A DNA stretch of 23,752 nt from Streptomyces sp. NRRL WC-3618 (GTDB lineage Bacteria; Actinomycetota; Actinomycetes; Streptomycetales; Streptomycetaceae): positions 1-23,752 of the forward strand of contig NZ_LGDW01000032.1 in assembly GCF_001280005.1 (NCBI RefSeq), read 5' to 3'. Position numbers and translations under genes: made by a program. Under the pieces are notes generated by a model. The model was not told the origin of the DNA. It saw nothing but the letters and a program-made list of their open reading frames with translations, and did not search any database. This document shows positions 15,170 through 22,771 of the stretch, one piece after another. Positions within the stretch are counted from its first letter, which is position 1. Every line of letters starts with the position of its first letter.

Positions 15170-16123
15170 TTAGTCGCCCAACACCCTTACGGGCAACGGC
15201 CGCAGCGCCTCCCGCAGAGCGGCCGCCAGTTCCTCGTACTCCGTGCCCCGCACAGCGCCCGCCCGCATCGCGAGGCCGATCCGGCGGGTCGGGGCCGGGG
15301 CGGCGAAGCGGCCGGTGCGGAGCTGGTCGTCGCGGTCCGCCTCGACCTTGACGGCGATGTGCGGCAGCAGCGTCACACCGAGGCCGCCGGCGACGAGCTG
15401 GACGAGGGTGGACAGCCCGGCGGCCGTGGCGGTGACCGGGGCGTCCGCGCGTCCGGCGTCGCGGCAGATGTCGAGCGCCTGGTCGCGCAGACAGTGCCCC
15501 TCGTCGAGGAGCAGCAGGTCGAGCTCGCGCAGCGCCTCGCGCGGGATGTCCGTGCGCCCGCCGAGGGAATGACCGTGGGGTGTGACGAGTACGAAGTCCT
15601 CGTCGAACAGGGGGAGTTCAAGGATGCCGGGCAGTCCGGCCGGGACGGCGATCAGCAGCAGGTCGAGGCGGCCGGTGCTGAGTCCGTCGAGAAGGCCGGC
15701 GGTCTGCTCCTCGTGGACCTGGAGGTCGAGGTCCGGGTAACGGTCGCGGACCAGGCGCAGGACGGTGGGCAGGAGATAGGGCGCGACGGTCGGGATCACG
15801 CCGAGCCGCAGGGCTCCGGTGAAGGGCGCGCGCACGGCCTCGGCCTCCGCCATCAGCGCGCCGACCGACTCCAGGACGGCCCGGGCGCGTACGGCGAGCC
15901 GCTCACCGGCGGGCGACAGCAGCACCTTGCGGGTGGTGCGCTCCACCAGGGTGACGCCGAGGGTCGCCTCCAGGGCGGAGACGGCACCCGAGAGGGCGGG
16001 CTGGCTCATGCCGATCGCGGTGGCGGCGTCCCGGAAGTGCAGGTGCTCGGCGACGGCGACGAAGGCGCGCAGCTGGGCGAGACTGGGGCGGCGGCGCCCG
16101 TCGGTGTTCTTGGCCGCGGCCAT
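15170..16123 (-). CDS. oxyR: LysR-family peroxide sensor OxyR
   Basis: This cytoplasmic transcription factor is activated when H2O2 oxidises a Cys pair. The 317-residue protein has an N-terminal LysR helix-turn-helix (LAQLRAFVAVAEHLHFRDAATAIGMSQPALSGAVSALE, about 15-52) and a periplasmic-binding-like sensor domain (about 100-300). The diagnostic segment DEGHCLRDQALDIC places Cys 211 and Cys 220 nine residues apart, matching C199/C208 of E. coli OxyR. The start ATG 16123 is chosen because GGGAG lies about eight bases upstream. An in-frame codon at 16189 would run into the ahpD control region. It is transcribed divergently from ahpD. In S. coelicolor, oxyR is divergent from ahpC-ahpD, but here ahpC is absent. 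Confidence 0.93.
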   Translation of the reverse strand: MAAAKNTDGRRRPSLAQLRAFVAVAEHLHFRDAATAIGMSQPALSGAVSALEATLGVTLVERTTRKVLLSPAGERLAVRARAVLESVGALMAEAEAVRAPFTGALRLGVIPTVAPYLLPTVLRLVRDRYPDLDLQVHEEQTAGLLDGLSTGRLDLLLIAVPAGLPGILELPLFDEDFVLVTPHGHSLGGRTDIPREALRELDLLLLDEGHCLRDQALDICRDAGRADAPVTATAAGLSTLVQLVAGGLGVTLLPHIAVKVEADRDDQLRTGRFAAPAPTRRIGLAMRAGAVRGTEYEELAAALREALRPLPVRVLGD

Positions 16124-16204
16124 ACCCGTACTCCCGACTGATAGTTTTCGTGGATCAACCTGGCAGAGTGTAGTGACTCTTCTGATCAATGAGGGTGACT
16201 GGGT
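16124..16204. promoter_or_regulatory. oxyR-ahpD divergent control region
   Basis: This 81-base AT-richer spacer must hold both promoters and the OxyR site. GATAG lies at 16140-16144, and GGATCAA and TGATCAA occur at 16152-16158 and 16183-16189, a pair of similar motifs 31 bases apart. I cannot align them with confidence to the four-part OxyR consensus. GAGGG before the ahpD ATG is a good ribosome-binding site. No remnant of an ahpC coding sequence is visible. Confidence 0.5.
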
Positions 16205-16744
16205 ATGGGCCTCGCGGAACTGAAGTCGGCACTGCCGGACTACGCGGCGGACCTGCGCCTCAATCTGGAGAAGGTCGTCGACGGCTCCGCGCTCACCGGG
16301 CAGCGGCTGTGGGGCACGGTGCTGGTCTGCGCGATCGCGTCCCGCTCACCGCGCGTGCTGCGCGAGTTGGGGCCGGAGGCAAGGACGCGTCTGTCGCCGG
16401 AGGCGTACACGGCCGCCCGCTCGACCGCCGCCGCGATGGCGATGAGCAACGTCTTCCACCGCACCCGCCATCTGCTCTCCGACCCGGAGTACGGGCGACT
16501 GCGCGCCGGTCTGCGAGCGAACGTCCTCGGCGACCCGGGCGTCGAGCGGACCGACGTCGAGCTGTGGTCGGTGGCGGTGTCGGCGATCAACGCCTGCGGC
16601 GCCTGCCTGGACGCGCACGAGCGGGTGCTGCGTACGGCGGGCGTCGACCGGGAGACGGTACAGGCGGCGTTCAGAATCGCGGCGGTGCTCCAGGCCGTGG
16701 GCACGACACTGGACGCGGAGGCGATCCTCGCCGGGGAGGGGTGA
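16205..16744 (+). CDS. ahpD: Alkylhydroperoxidase AhpD (CxxC thioredoxin-like reductant)
   Basis: The 179-residue protein has the length and helical character of the AhpD family. The active site is [11 protein letters not shown] with Cys 131, Cys 134 and His 138, preceded by [10 protein letters not shown], whose Glu belongs to the proton relay. In mycobacteria AhpD passes electrons to the peroxiredoxin AhpC and has weak peroxidase activity itself. The M. tuberculosis protein has His inside the motif (CSHC), whereas here that position is Ala, so the relay may differ. It is expressed divergently from oxyR and is probably induced by peroxide through it. Its customary partner ahpC is not adjacent, so it must either use a peroxiredoxin encoded elsewhere or act alone. 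Confidence 0.92.
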   Translation: MGLAELKSALPDYAADLRLNLEKVVDGSALTGQRLWGTVLVCAIASRSPRVLRELGPEARTRLSPEAYTAARSTAAAMAMSNVFHRTRHLLSDPEYGRLRAGLRANVLGDPGVERTDVELWSVAVSAINACGACLDAHERVLRTAGVDRETVQAAFRIAAVLQAVGTTLDAEAILAGEG

Positions 16745-16860
16745 GGGTGGAGCGGGTGCCGGACCGGAGGCGCTGAGACGCCCACTCGCGCCGATCTGTC
16801 GTCGGTGCCTCCTGCGACTCGGTCCGCCGGACAGGGCCCGGCGGCCGGCGGGGGTGACTG

Positions 16861-17069
16861 GACGTGGTGGCGACCTTCGCCGAGCAGGAGTGGGGGCCTC
16901 GCCCACAACTTGATCCGCCGGACTGGGCCGGTGGTCGGCGCGGGTGACTGGACGCGGTGGCGGCCTGGGCCAGGCAGGAGTGGGGGCCTCGCCCACAACT
17001 TGATCCGCCGGACTGGGCCGGTGGTCGGCGCGGGTGACTGGACGCGGTGGCGGCCTTCGCCGAGCAGGA
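16861..17069. repeat. 90-bp tandem repeat array in a non-coding gap
   Basis: Unit 1 is 16861-16950, unit 2 is 16951-17040 (six differences by eye), and a third, partial unit runs from 17041 to 17069. Diverged relatives flank the array: 16808-16860 resembles the second half of a unit, and the GTGACTGGACGCGG motif returns at 17181-17194. Each unit has a short dyad GTGGG-ggcctcg-CCCAC. The whole gap 16745-17299 (555 bases) has no recognisable gene. Long open frames through it arise because 90 is a multiple of three and the DNA is G/C-rich. Confidence 0.92.
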
Positions 17070-17299
17070 TGAGGCCCCCTTGCCCACCGGATCACACCGC
17101 GCACCGCACCCCCAGCCGCGTCGATCGGGCGCCTCTTTCCGCGACTTGGGCCGCCGGGCGGGGTCTGCCTGTCGGTGCGGGTGACTGGACGCGGCACGTG
17201 GTACGTCCGACAATGGGTGAACCCTCACTCCGTTCGTCGCCGCCTTCGTCGTACCGGCCCGCGAGGACCGTGTTTCTCCGTTTGAGGGAGCCACCCGCA

Positions 17300-18238
17300 A
17301 TGACCGTCGTCCTGGTGCTGATGGCCGCCGTCGCCCTGACGGCCGCCGCTGTCCTGCCGCGTGTGCTGACCGGGGCCGGCTGGCCCGACCGGGAACCGGT
17401 GCTGGGGCTGTGGGTGTGGCAGTGCCTGGTCGCCACCGTGCTGGTGTGCTGCCTCGCCGCGCTGCTGCTGGGCGCGACGGCCGCGTTCGGCACCGTACGG
17501 GTCCACGCCTTCGCGCCGGCGCCGGACTCGGTCACCGCCGCCTATCAGCTGGGGCGGGCGCCCGTCTGGCTCACCGTACTGACGCTGCTGCTGGCCTGCG
17601 GGGCGGCCTGGACCGTCGCCATGCTCGCCCGGGAACTCGCCGAAGCACGCAGGCGGCGCCGGCTGCGGCGCGTACATCTGCGGGAGCGCGCCCCGGACCT
17701 GCCCGCCGGTTTCCCGGCCGCCCGGGGGCCGCTGCTGGTTCTGGAGGACGAGTATCCCGACGCCTGGCTGATGCCCGGCTCAACGCCCCAACTGGTCGTC
17801 ACCACGGGCGCGTTGCGCAGGCTGTCGGACCATGAGCTGGACGCCGTACTCGCCCATGAACTCGGTCACGCCCGCGCCCGCCACGACTGGCTGCTGCATC
17901 TCTCGCAGGCACTGGCGAGCGGCTTCCCGCGCGTTCCGGTCTTCACGCACTTCCGGGACCAGACGCACCGCCTGGTCGAACTGGCCGCCGACGACACGGC
18001 TTCCCGACGCTGCGGTCACCGCACCACCGCGCTCGCCCTGATCGAACTCAACCGGCACCGGGGCGTGTTGTCCTGCGCCTGCACACGCGGGCAGCTGGGC
18101 GACCGCGTCGAACGCCTCCTCGCGCCGCCGCCACGCCTGGACGCCCCCTATCGCGCCGCCACCCTCCTGGCCGCCACCCTGGCCCCACTGATCCCCCTGC
18201 TGATCGCGTTGGCCCCAGCCCTGAGGATCCTCAACTGA
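17300..18238 (+). CDS. M56 family membrane metallopeptidase (BlaR1/MecR1-like)
   Basis: The 312-residue membrane protein has hydrophobic segments near 1-22, 35-58 and 85-110, then a cytoplasmic zinc-protease domain, and a last hydrophobic segment at about 288-310. The zinc motif HELGH occupies 186-190, with a third ligand likely at Glu 227 (LVELAADDTA). BlaR1/MecR1 relatives cleave a BlaI/MecI repressor after sensing a signal. This protein lacks the penicillin-binding sensor domain, as usual for short actinobacterial M56 proteins. These are commonly encoded beside a BlaI-type repressor, yet none is present on either side here. The start ATG 17300 has GAGGGAG nine bases upstream. Confidence 0.9.
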   Translation: MTVVLVLMAAVALTAAAVLPRVLTGAGWPDREPVLGLWVWQCLVATVLVCCLAALLLGATAAFGTVRVHAFAPAPDSVTAAYQLGRAPVWLTVLTLLLACGAAWTVAMLARELAEARRRRRLRRVHLRERAPDLPAGFPAARGPLLVLEDEYPDAWLMPGSTPQLVVTTGALRRLSDHELDAVLAHELGHARARHDWLLHLSQALASGFPRVPVFTHFRDQTHRLVELAADDTASRRCGHRTTALALIELNRHRGVLSCACTRGQLGDRVERLLAPPPRLDAPYRAATLLAATLAPLIPLLIALAPALRILN

Positions 18239-18252
18239 CCGCGCTCTGAAGG

Positions 18253-18278
18253 GCCGCAGGGCTGTATCGATCTGCGGC
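18253..18278. terminator. Hairpin between converging M56 and AI-2E genes
   Basis: GCCGCAG (18253-18259) and CTGCGGC (18272-18278) form a 7-bp stem with a 12-base loop. It begins 15 bases after the M56 stop and lies beyond the end of the AI-2E gene on the other strand, so it may terminate either transcript. Confidence 0.6.
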
Positions 18279-18365
18279 TCTGCCGCGGGGCCCGACCGGC
18301 GACCACGAACCCGCGGGCTCCACGCGGCCCGGCAGCCCACAGACCACTCGGCGTGGCCAACCGCC

Positions 18366-19832
18366 CTACGAGGGCGAATCCGACGGCGGCGGCCCCTGCT
18401 CAGCCCGCACGGCGCCCCGTTGGGACGTGGTCAGCGCGATGTCCACCGACGTCGCTCCGCGCGGCTGCGGCGCCTGGCGCAGCCCCGCCGTCTCCTGGGT
18501 GTGGGCCTGGGAGTACGCGCGCAGATAGCCGACGACCGTGTTCGTCACCGCCACCAGCGGTACGGCGACCACCGCGCCGCCGATCCCCGCCACCATGCTG
18601 CCCGCCGCCACGGAGAGCACCACCGCCAGCGGGTGGACCCGGACCGCCCGGCCCAGGATGAACGGCTGCAGGACGTGCCCCTCGATCTGCTGTACGGCCA
18701 GCACCACCGCGACCACCAGCACCGCCGTGAAGACGCCCTGGGTCACCAGCGCCACCACCACCGCGAGGGCGCCCGAGGCGACCGCGCCGACCAGCGGGAT
18801 GAAGGAGAACAGGAAGATGAACACGGCCAGCGGGACGGCCATCGGCACGTCCAGGAAGTAGAGGCCGAGGCCGATGAAGATGGCGTCGATCAGAGCCACT
18901 ATCACTGTGCCCCGCACATACGCCGTCAGCGTGCGCCATGCGCGCGGACCGGCGCCGGCGACACCGGGACGGGCCGCCGCCGGGACCAGCTTCAGCGTCC
19001 ACTCCCAGATGCGCTTGCCGTCGTAGAGGAGGAACAGGGTCGAGAAGGCGGCCAGCAGTATGCCGGTCAGCGCCTCGACGATGACGGTGACGCCCTCCAG
19101 ACCCGCCGACGTGATCGAGTCCGTGTTGGCGCCGATCGCCTCGCGCAGGTTCTCCGCGATCTTGTTGATCTGCTTGTCGGTGACGTGGAAGGGGCTGTTG
19201 AGCAGCCAGTTGCGCAGTTCGTCGATGCCGTCCTGGACCTGGTTGGAGAGCTGGTCGGTGTTCTCTATGACCTGCCAGGTCACGAACCAGCCGATCAGCC
19301 CCATCACGACGAACCCGAGGATCGCGGTGAGCGCGGTCGCGGGCCCGCGCGGCATGCCCCACCGGGTGAGGCGGGCGACCGTCGGCTGGAGCAGCGCGGT
19401 GATGAGCAGCGCCACCACGAAGGCGAAGACGACGAGTTGGACGGCGCTGATGACCCGCATCAGCACCCAGAGGGTGCCCGCGAGCACCAGCAGCCGCCAG
19501 CCCGCCTCGGCAGCGACTCGTACGCCCCACGGGACGACGGCGGCGGGCTCGGGCCGGCCGGCGACCGCGCCGGGACCGGTGAGGGTGGTGGTGGTCGCGG
19601 CGGAGGGAGACTGCTCGTGCCCGGAGCGGGGCTCCTGCTCGGGCCCGTGGCCGGGCGCGGCGGGTGGTGCGGGCGGTGAGGTGTCCGGTCGTCGCGATGG
19701 CTCGGTGCCGTGCGGCGGGCCCGCGTCGTGAGCGTGCTCCCTCTCGACCTCGGCCCGGCGTGCGTCCAACCGCTCGCCCAGCTCGGTCAGCCGGGCACCG
19801 GCCCGGCCGAGCCAATGCGGCATTCGCGACAT
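18366..19832 (-). CDS. AI-2E/PerM family membrane protein
   Basis: The 488-residue protein has a charged, Pro-rich cytoplasmic N-terminus (about 1-110) and about eight membrane helices. The first pair is near 115-160, one is near 180-200, a long soluble loop (ENTDQLSNQVQDGIDELRNW) follows, and a cluster of five or more helices spans about 265-450. The family motif EGHVLQPFILGRAVRVHPLAVVLSV lies late in the protein. Members include the AI-2 exporter TqsA and Na+/H+ antiporters, so family membership does not fix the substrate. The C-terminus is hydrophilic. ATG 19832 is preferred because GAGGG lies seven bases upstream. A TTG at 19868 is in frame but less well supported. Confidence 0.9.
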   Translation of the reverse strand: MSRMPHWLGRAGARLTELGERLDARRAEVEREHAHDAGPPHGTEPSRRPDTSPPAPPAAPGHGPEQEPRSGHEQSPSAATTTTLTGPGAVAGRPEPAAVVPWGVRVAAEAGWRLLVLAGTLWVLMRVISAVQLVVFAFVVALLITALLQPTVARLTRWGMPRGPATALTAILGFVVMGLIGWFVTWQVIENTDQLSNQVQDGIDELRNWLLNSPFHVTDKQINKIAENLREAIGANTDSITSAGLEGVTVIVEALTGILLAAFSTLFLLYDGKRIWEWTLKLVPAAARPGVAGAGPRAWRTLTAYVRGTVIVALIDAIFIGLGLYFLDVPMAVPLAVFIFLFSFIPLVGAVASGALAVVVALVTQGVFTAVLVVAVVLAVQQIEGHVLQPFILGRAVRVHPLAVVLSVAAGSMVAGIGGAVVAVPLVAVTNTVVGYLRAYSQAHTQETAGLRQAPQPRGATSVDIALTTSQRGAVRAEQGPPPSDSPS

Positions 19833-19927
19833 GATCCGCCCTCGTCCCCCGTCTCTCCCTCTGCCCAACGCTTCCCCCTACAGCTCGCGAGCCACGGGAG
19901 CAGCGGTCCGTATCTGACCGTACACGG

Positions 19928-19963
19928 CCGAAGCCCCCCACCGAAGGACGGCGAGGGGCTCGG
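19928..19963 (-). terminator. Candidate terminator of the transglycosylase-like gene
   Basis: CCGAAGCCCC (19928-19937) can pair with GGGGCTCGG (19955-19963) with one bulged base. It is placed downstream of the secreted protein gene that ends at 20011 and upstream of the AI-2E gene. Confidence 0.55.
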
Positions 19964-20010
19964 AAAGGTTGAGAGAACTGAGCGCAGTGGGCGCAGGAGG
20001 CCCAGCAGGC

Positions 20011-20718
20011 TTAGTAGTAGTGGTTGGCCTGCCAGAAGTTCCAGGCACCGCACGGGCTTTCGTAGCGGTCGTTCATGTAGCTCAGGCCCCACTTGATCTG
20101 GGTGGCCGGGTTCGTCGCCCAGTCGGCTCCCGCCGAGGACATCTTGGAACCCGGAAGCGCCTGCACGAGGCCGTACGCGTCGGAGCTGGGGTTGTCCGCC
20201 TGGTAGTTCCAGCTGGACTCGTGGTTCACGATGTTGCTGAAGCACTGGAACTGGTCGGCCGGGACGATCTGGCGCGCCATCTCCTGGACTTCGGCGATCG
20301 AGTACGAGGCCTGCAGCGGGAAGCTGGACGCGTCGCGCGTCGCGGAACGGCTGGCCGCCTCTTCCGCTTCCTTGCGCGCCTTGGCCTCGGCTTCGGCCTT
20401 CTCAGCGGCCTTCTCGGCAGACTTCTGCTTGGCTACCGCGTCCTTGGCGGCCTGCTTGCGCGCAGACTCCTCGGCGTTCTTCTTCGCGGTGGCGTCGGCG
20501 GCGACGGCCTGGATGTCTGCCTGCTGCGTCAGGGACGCGGTCTGCACCTCGGCCTGGGAACCCACGGGAATGTCCGTGAGCAGCGTGGTGTCGCCGACGA
20601 GTGCCTCAGCGTCGTGGGGGGTCCCGGTCTGGCCCGAGGCCACACCCGTAACTGCGCCGACAGCGGTGACCGCCGTGGCCGAAGCCACTGCCAGCCCCCG
20701 GACCGAAATCCGGCTCAC
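20011..20718 (-). CDS. Secreted transglycosylase-like (lysozyme-fold) protein
   Basis: The 235-residue protein starts at GTG (20718) with GGAAGGA seven bases upstream. An N-terminal signal peptide (basic VSRISVRG, hydrophobic core to about residue 28, then TGVASGQ) predicts export. An Ala/Lys/Glu-rich helical, probably coiled-coil stretch (about 65-120) follows. The C-terminal domain (about 140-235) carries the likely catalytic Glu 167 in NHESSWN, then YGLVQALPGSKM and QIKWGLSYMNDRYESPCGAWNFWQANHYY. This arrangement is typical of actinobacterial transglycosylase-SLT-like or aggregation-promoting-factor-like proteins that act on peptidoglycan. Two Cys (in QCFSN and SPCGAW) could form a disulphide. 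Enzyme activity is inferred from the fold motif only. Confidence 0.88.
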   Translation of the reverse strand: MSRISVRGLAVASATAVTAVGAVTGVASGQTGTPHDAEALVGDTTLLTDIPVGSQAEVQTASLTQQADIQAVAADATAKKNAEESARKQAAKDAVAKQKSAEKAAEKAEAEAKARKEAEEAASRSATRDASSFPLQASYSIAEVQEMARQIVPADQFQCFSNIVNHESSWNYQADNPSSDAYGLVQALPGSKMSSAGADWATNPATQIKWGLSYMNDRYESPCGAWNFWQANHYY

Positions 20719-21059
20719 ACGGTTTCCTTCCAGCGTCGCCCGCTTCGGTGACCTTGGCGGACGCAATCTTGCCCCAAGACACTGGCCTCCCAACAGCGGG
20801 TCACGGGAGACACGGGCCCGGTGGGCAACTCCCTTGCGGGGAGCGCCGCGTGGTGCACGGGCGGCATACGACGGCGGTATGGAGTTGAAGGCGGCGCTTC
20901 TGTGGTGCCGTACTACTGGGGGTACAGATGTGTCGTATGCGGGGCCTGACAGGAATGAGACTCTGCCGTAACCGGACGCCGGGTGGCAATTCTGAGTTGC
21001 GTGTGAAAGCTCACACCTTGCTTGTCCCAGGTGATTTGAGGAAAGCCGCAGACGCGGAA
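20719..21059 (-). promoter_or_regulatory. Long upstream region of the transglycosylase-like gene
   Basis: This 341-base non-coding stretch precedes the secreted protein gene. GCATACGAC (20864-20872) and GTCGTATGC (20932-20940) are perfect 9-bp inverted arms 59 bases apart, and CTCCC-ttgcg-GGGAG (20829-20843) forms a small hairpin nearer the gene. A long structured leader is possible. I looked for the conserved blocks of the ydaO c-di-AMP riboswitch, which precedes several Streptomyces wall-hydrolase genes, and did not recognise them. Confidence 0.4.
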
Positions 21060-21099
21060 GCGCCGCCCGGCTAGGCTCTTCGCCTTTGCCGGGCGGCGC
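21060..21099 (-). terminator. Terminator of the phoH gene
   Basis: GCGCCGCCCGGC (21060-21071) and GCCGGGCGGCGC (21088-21099) form a perfect 12-bp stem with a 16-base loop, beginning 36 bases beyond the phoH stop codon. Confidence 0.88.
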
Positions 21100-21134
21100 C
21101 GATATCACCAACTCCCCTATTCACCCAACAGGGG

Positions 21135-22457
21135 TCAGATCTGCCCGTCCTCCAGCATTTCGGTCACCAGGGCGGCGATCTGGGAGCGTTCGGACCGGTT
21201 GAGGGTGACATGCGCGAAGAGCGGGTGGCCCTTCAGCTTCTCGACGACGGCCACGACACCGTCGTACCGGCCTACGCGCAGGTTGTCCCGTTGTGCCACG
21301 TCATGGGTGAGAATCACCCGCGAGTTGGCGCCGATCCGGGACAGCACGGTGAGCAGCACGTTCCGCTCCAGCGACTGCGCCTCGTCCACGATCACGAACG
21401 CGTCGTGGAGCGACCGGCCGCGGATGTGGGTGAGGGGCAGCACTTCGAGCATGCCGCGCGCGGTGATCTCCTCGATGACCTCGCGGCTGGTGACCGCGGA
21501 CAGCGTGTCGAAGACCGCCTGGGCCCAGGGGCCCATCTTCTCGGACTCGGAGCCGGGCAGATAGCCCAGCTCCTGCCCGCCCACCGCGTACAGCGGCCGG
21601 AAGACCATCACCTTCTGGTGCTGCCGCCGTTCCAGCACGGCCTCCAGCCCCGCGCACAGCGCGAGCGCCGACTTGCCGGTGCCCGCCCGGCCGCCCATCG
21701 ACACGATCCCGATGTCCGGATCGAGAAGGATGTCGAGCGCGATCCGCTGCTCGGCACTCCTCCCCTTGATACCGAACGCCTCGCGATCCCCGCGTACGAG
21801 GCGGACGTTGCCCTCGGCCGTGACGCGCCCCAGGGCCTTGCCGCGCTCCGACTGGATCGTCAGACCGGTATGCACCGGCAGGTCCGCGGCCTCGGGGACG
21901 TAGGCGTGGCCTTCGTCGAAGAGCAGGTCCACCTGCTCGCCGGCCAGGGTCAGTTCGGACATTCCGGTCCAGCCGGAGGAGCCCGTGATGGCCAGCTCCG
22001 CGCGGTACTCCTCGGCGAGGAGCCCGACGGACGAGGCCTTGATCCTGAGTGGCAGGTCCTTCGACACGACGGTTACGTCGTACCCCTCGGCCTGCAGATT
22101 GCGGGCGACCGCGAGGATGCGGGAGTCGTTGTCCCCCAGGCGATAGCCGCTTGGCAGCACGCTGGGGTCCGAGTGGTTGAGCTCGACACGGACGGTCCCA
22201 CCCAACTCCCCGATCGGAATCGGGGCGTCGAGACGACCGAACCGGACCCGGAACTCGTCCAGCAGGCGTAGCGCCTGCCGGGCGAAGTACCCGAGTTCGG
22301 GATGATGCCGTTTGGCCTCCAGTTCCGTCACCACGACGATCGGCAGCACGACTTCGTGCTCCTCGAAGCGGTTCAGGGCGCCTGGATCGGCCAGCAGGAC
22401 GCTGGTGTCGAGAACATAGGTGCGCCGGTCTGGCATACGGCGCTTTGTGCTGGTCAC
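21135..22457 (-). CDS. PhoH-family protein: PIN nuclease domain plus PhoH ATPase
   Basis: The 440-residue cytoplasmic protein joins an N-terminal PIN domain (about 13-140, [12 protein letters not shown] with metal-binding Asp 17, [21 protein letters not shown]) to a PhoH P-loop ATPase (about 235-440). Walker [13 protein letters not shown] is near 256-267 and Walker [12 protein letters not shown] near 355-365. Further conserved segments are [20 protein letters not shown] and [16 protein letters not shown]-PhoH proteins (PhoH2 in mycobacteria) are reported as ATP-dependent RNA helicase/RNases. No VapB-type antitoxin gene precedes it. The start is uncertain: GTG 22457 and ATG 22436 are both possible, and neither has a good ribosome-binding site. 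GTG 22457 is preferred because the [12 protein letters not shown] lead-in is familiar from Streptomyces relatives. Confidence 0.93.
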   Translation of the reverse strand: MTSTKRRMPDRRTYVLDTSVLLADPGALNRFEEHEVVLPIVVVTELEAKRHHPELGYFARQALRLLDEFRVRFGRLDAPIPIGELGGTVRVELNHSDPSVLPSGYRLGDNDSRILAVARNLQAEGYDVTVVSKDLPLRIKASSVGLLAEEYRAELAITGSSGWTGMSELTLAGEQVDLLFDEGHAYVPEAADLPVHTGLTIQSERGKALGRVTAEGNVRLVRGDREAFGIKGRSAEQRIALDILLDPDIGIVSMGGRAGTGKSALALCAGLEAVLERRQHQKVMVFRPLYAVGGQELGYLPGSESEKMGPWAQAVFDTLSAVTSREVIEEITARGMLEVLPLTHIRGRSLHDAFVIVDEAQSLERNVLLTVLSRIGANSRVILTHDVAQRDNLRVGRYDGVVAVVEKLKGHPLFAHVTLNRSERSQIAALVTEMLEDGQI

Positions 22458-22771
22458 CACGGAAGGACGTACCCCCTCGGATGAGGTCGGGGAGCGACGA
22501 AGGAAATCTGGACCGGTCGACGGCCCCAATGCGCGGGCCGAGAACCGGCCCTCCGCCTGTTCGCCCGTGCTGTGACCACACGGTCGGGCTGGTGCAAAGG
22601 GCCTCCCGGGCGGACGGCCCCGTGCCGCCCGCTGAGATACGACGCCCGTGGTTCGGGTGTCGACCTGCTTGGTTTATGCCCTCGAACATCCCCGGCCATG
22701 CCACGCCGAACGGCGGCGCGCTGGTGAACTCCTCGTTACTTCCGTCCCAAAGGGGCGTTCCCGTCGCGCTC
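22458..22771 (-). other. Intergenic region upstream of phoH
   Basis: About 310 bases separate the end of the prenyltransferase gene from phoH on the same strand. It should hold the phoH promoter, but no -10/-35 pair stands out. A GAGGAG lies on the minus strand near 22727-22732 without a suitable start codon after it. A frame beginning [20 protein letters not shown] at about 22704 could be a small upstream gene or leader, but it runs into phoH in another frame and is not called. Confidence 0.35.

Noticed and set aside
16808..17069. CRISPR array
   Set aside because: Units are contiguous 90-bp repeats without unique spacers, and no cas genes are present.
16346..17299. Long open frames through the repeat gap, including an upstream extension of the M56 gene
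   Set aside because: They read low-complexity Arg/Pro/Gly/Trp sequence from a repeat whose length is a multiple of three. The M56 start at 17300 has a good ribosome-binding site.
20719..21059. Possible ydaO-type c-di-AMP riboswitch before the transglycosylase-like gene
   Set aside because: Several Streptomyces wall-hydrolase genes have one, but I could not recognise its conserved blocks on the minus strand here. A covariance-model search would settle it.
22544..22704. Small upstream gene or leader peptide before phoH ([20 protein letters not shown]...)
   Set aside because: There is no good ribosome-binding site or clear stop before it runs into phoH in another frame. It is worth checking for conservation but cannot be supported here.
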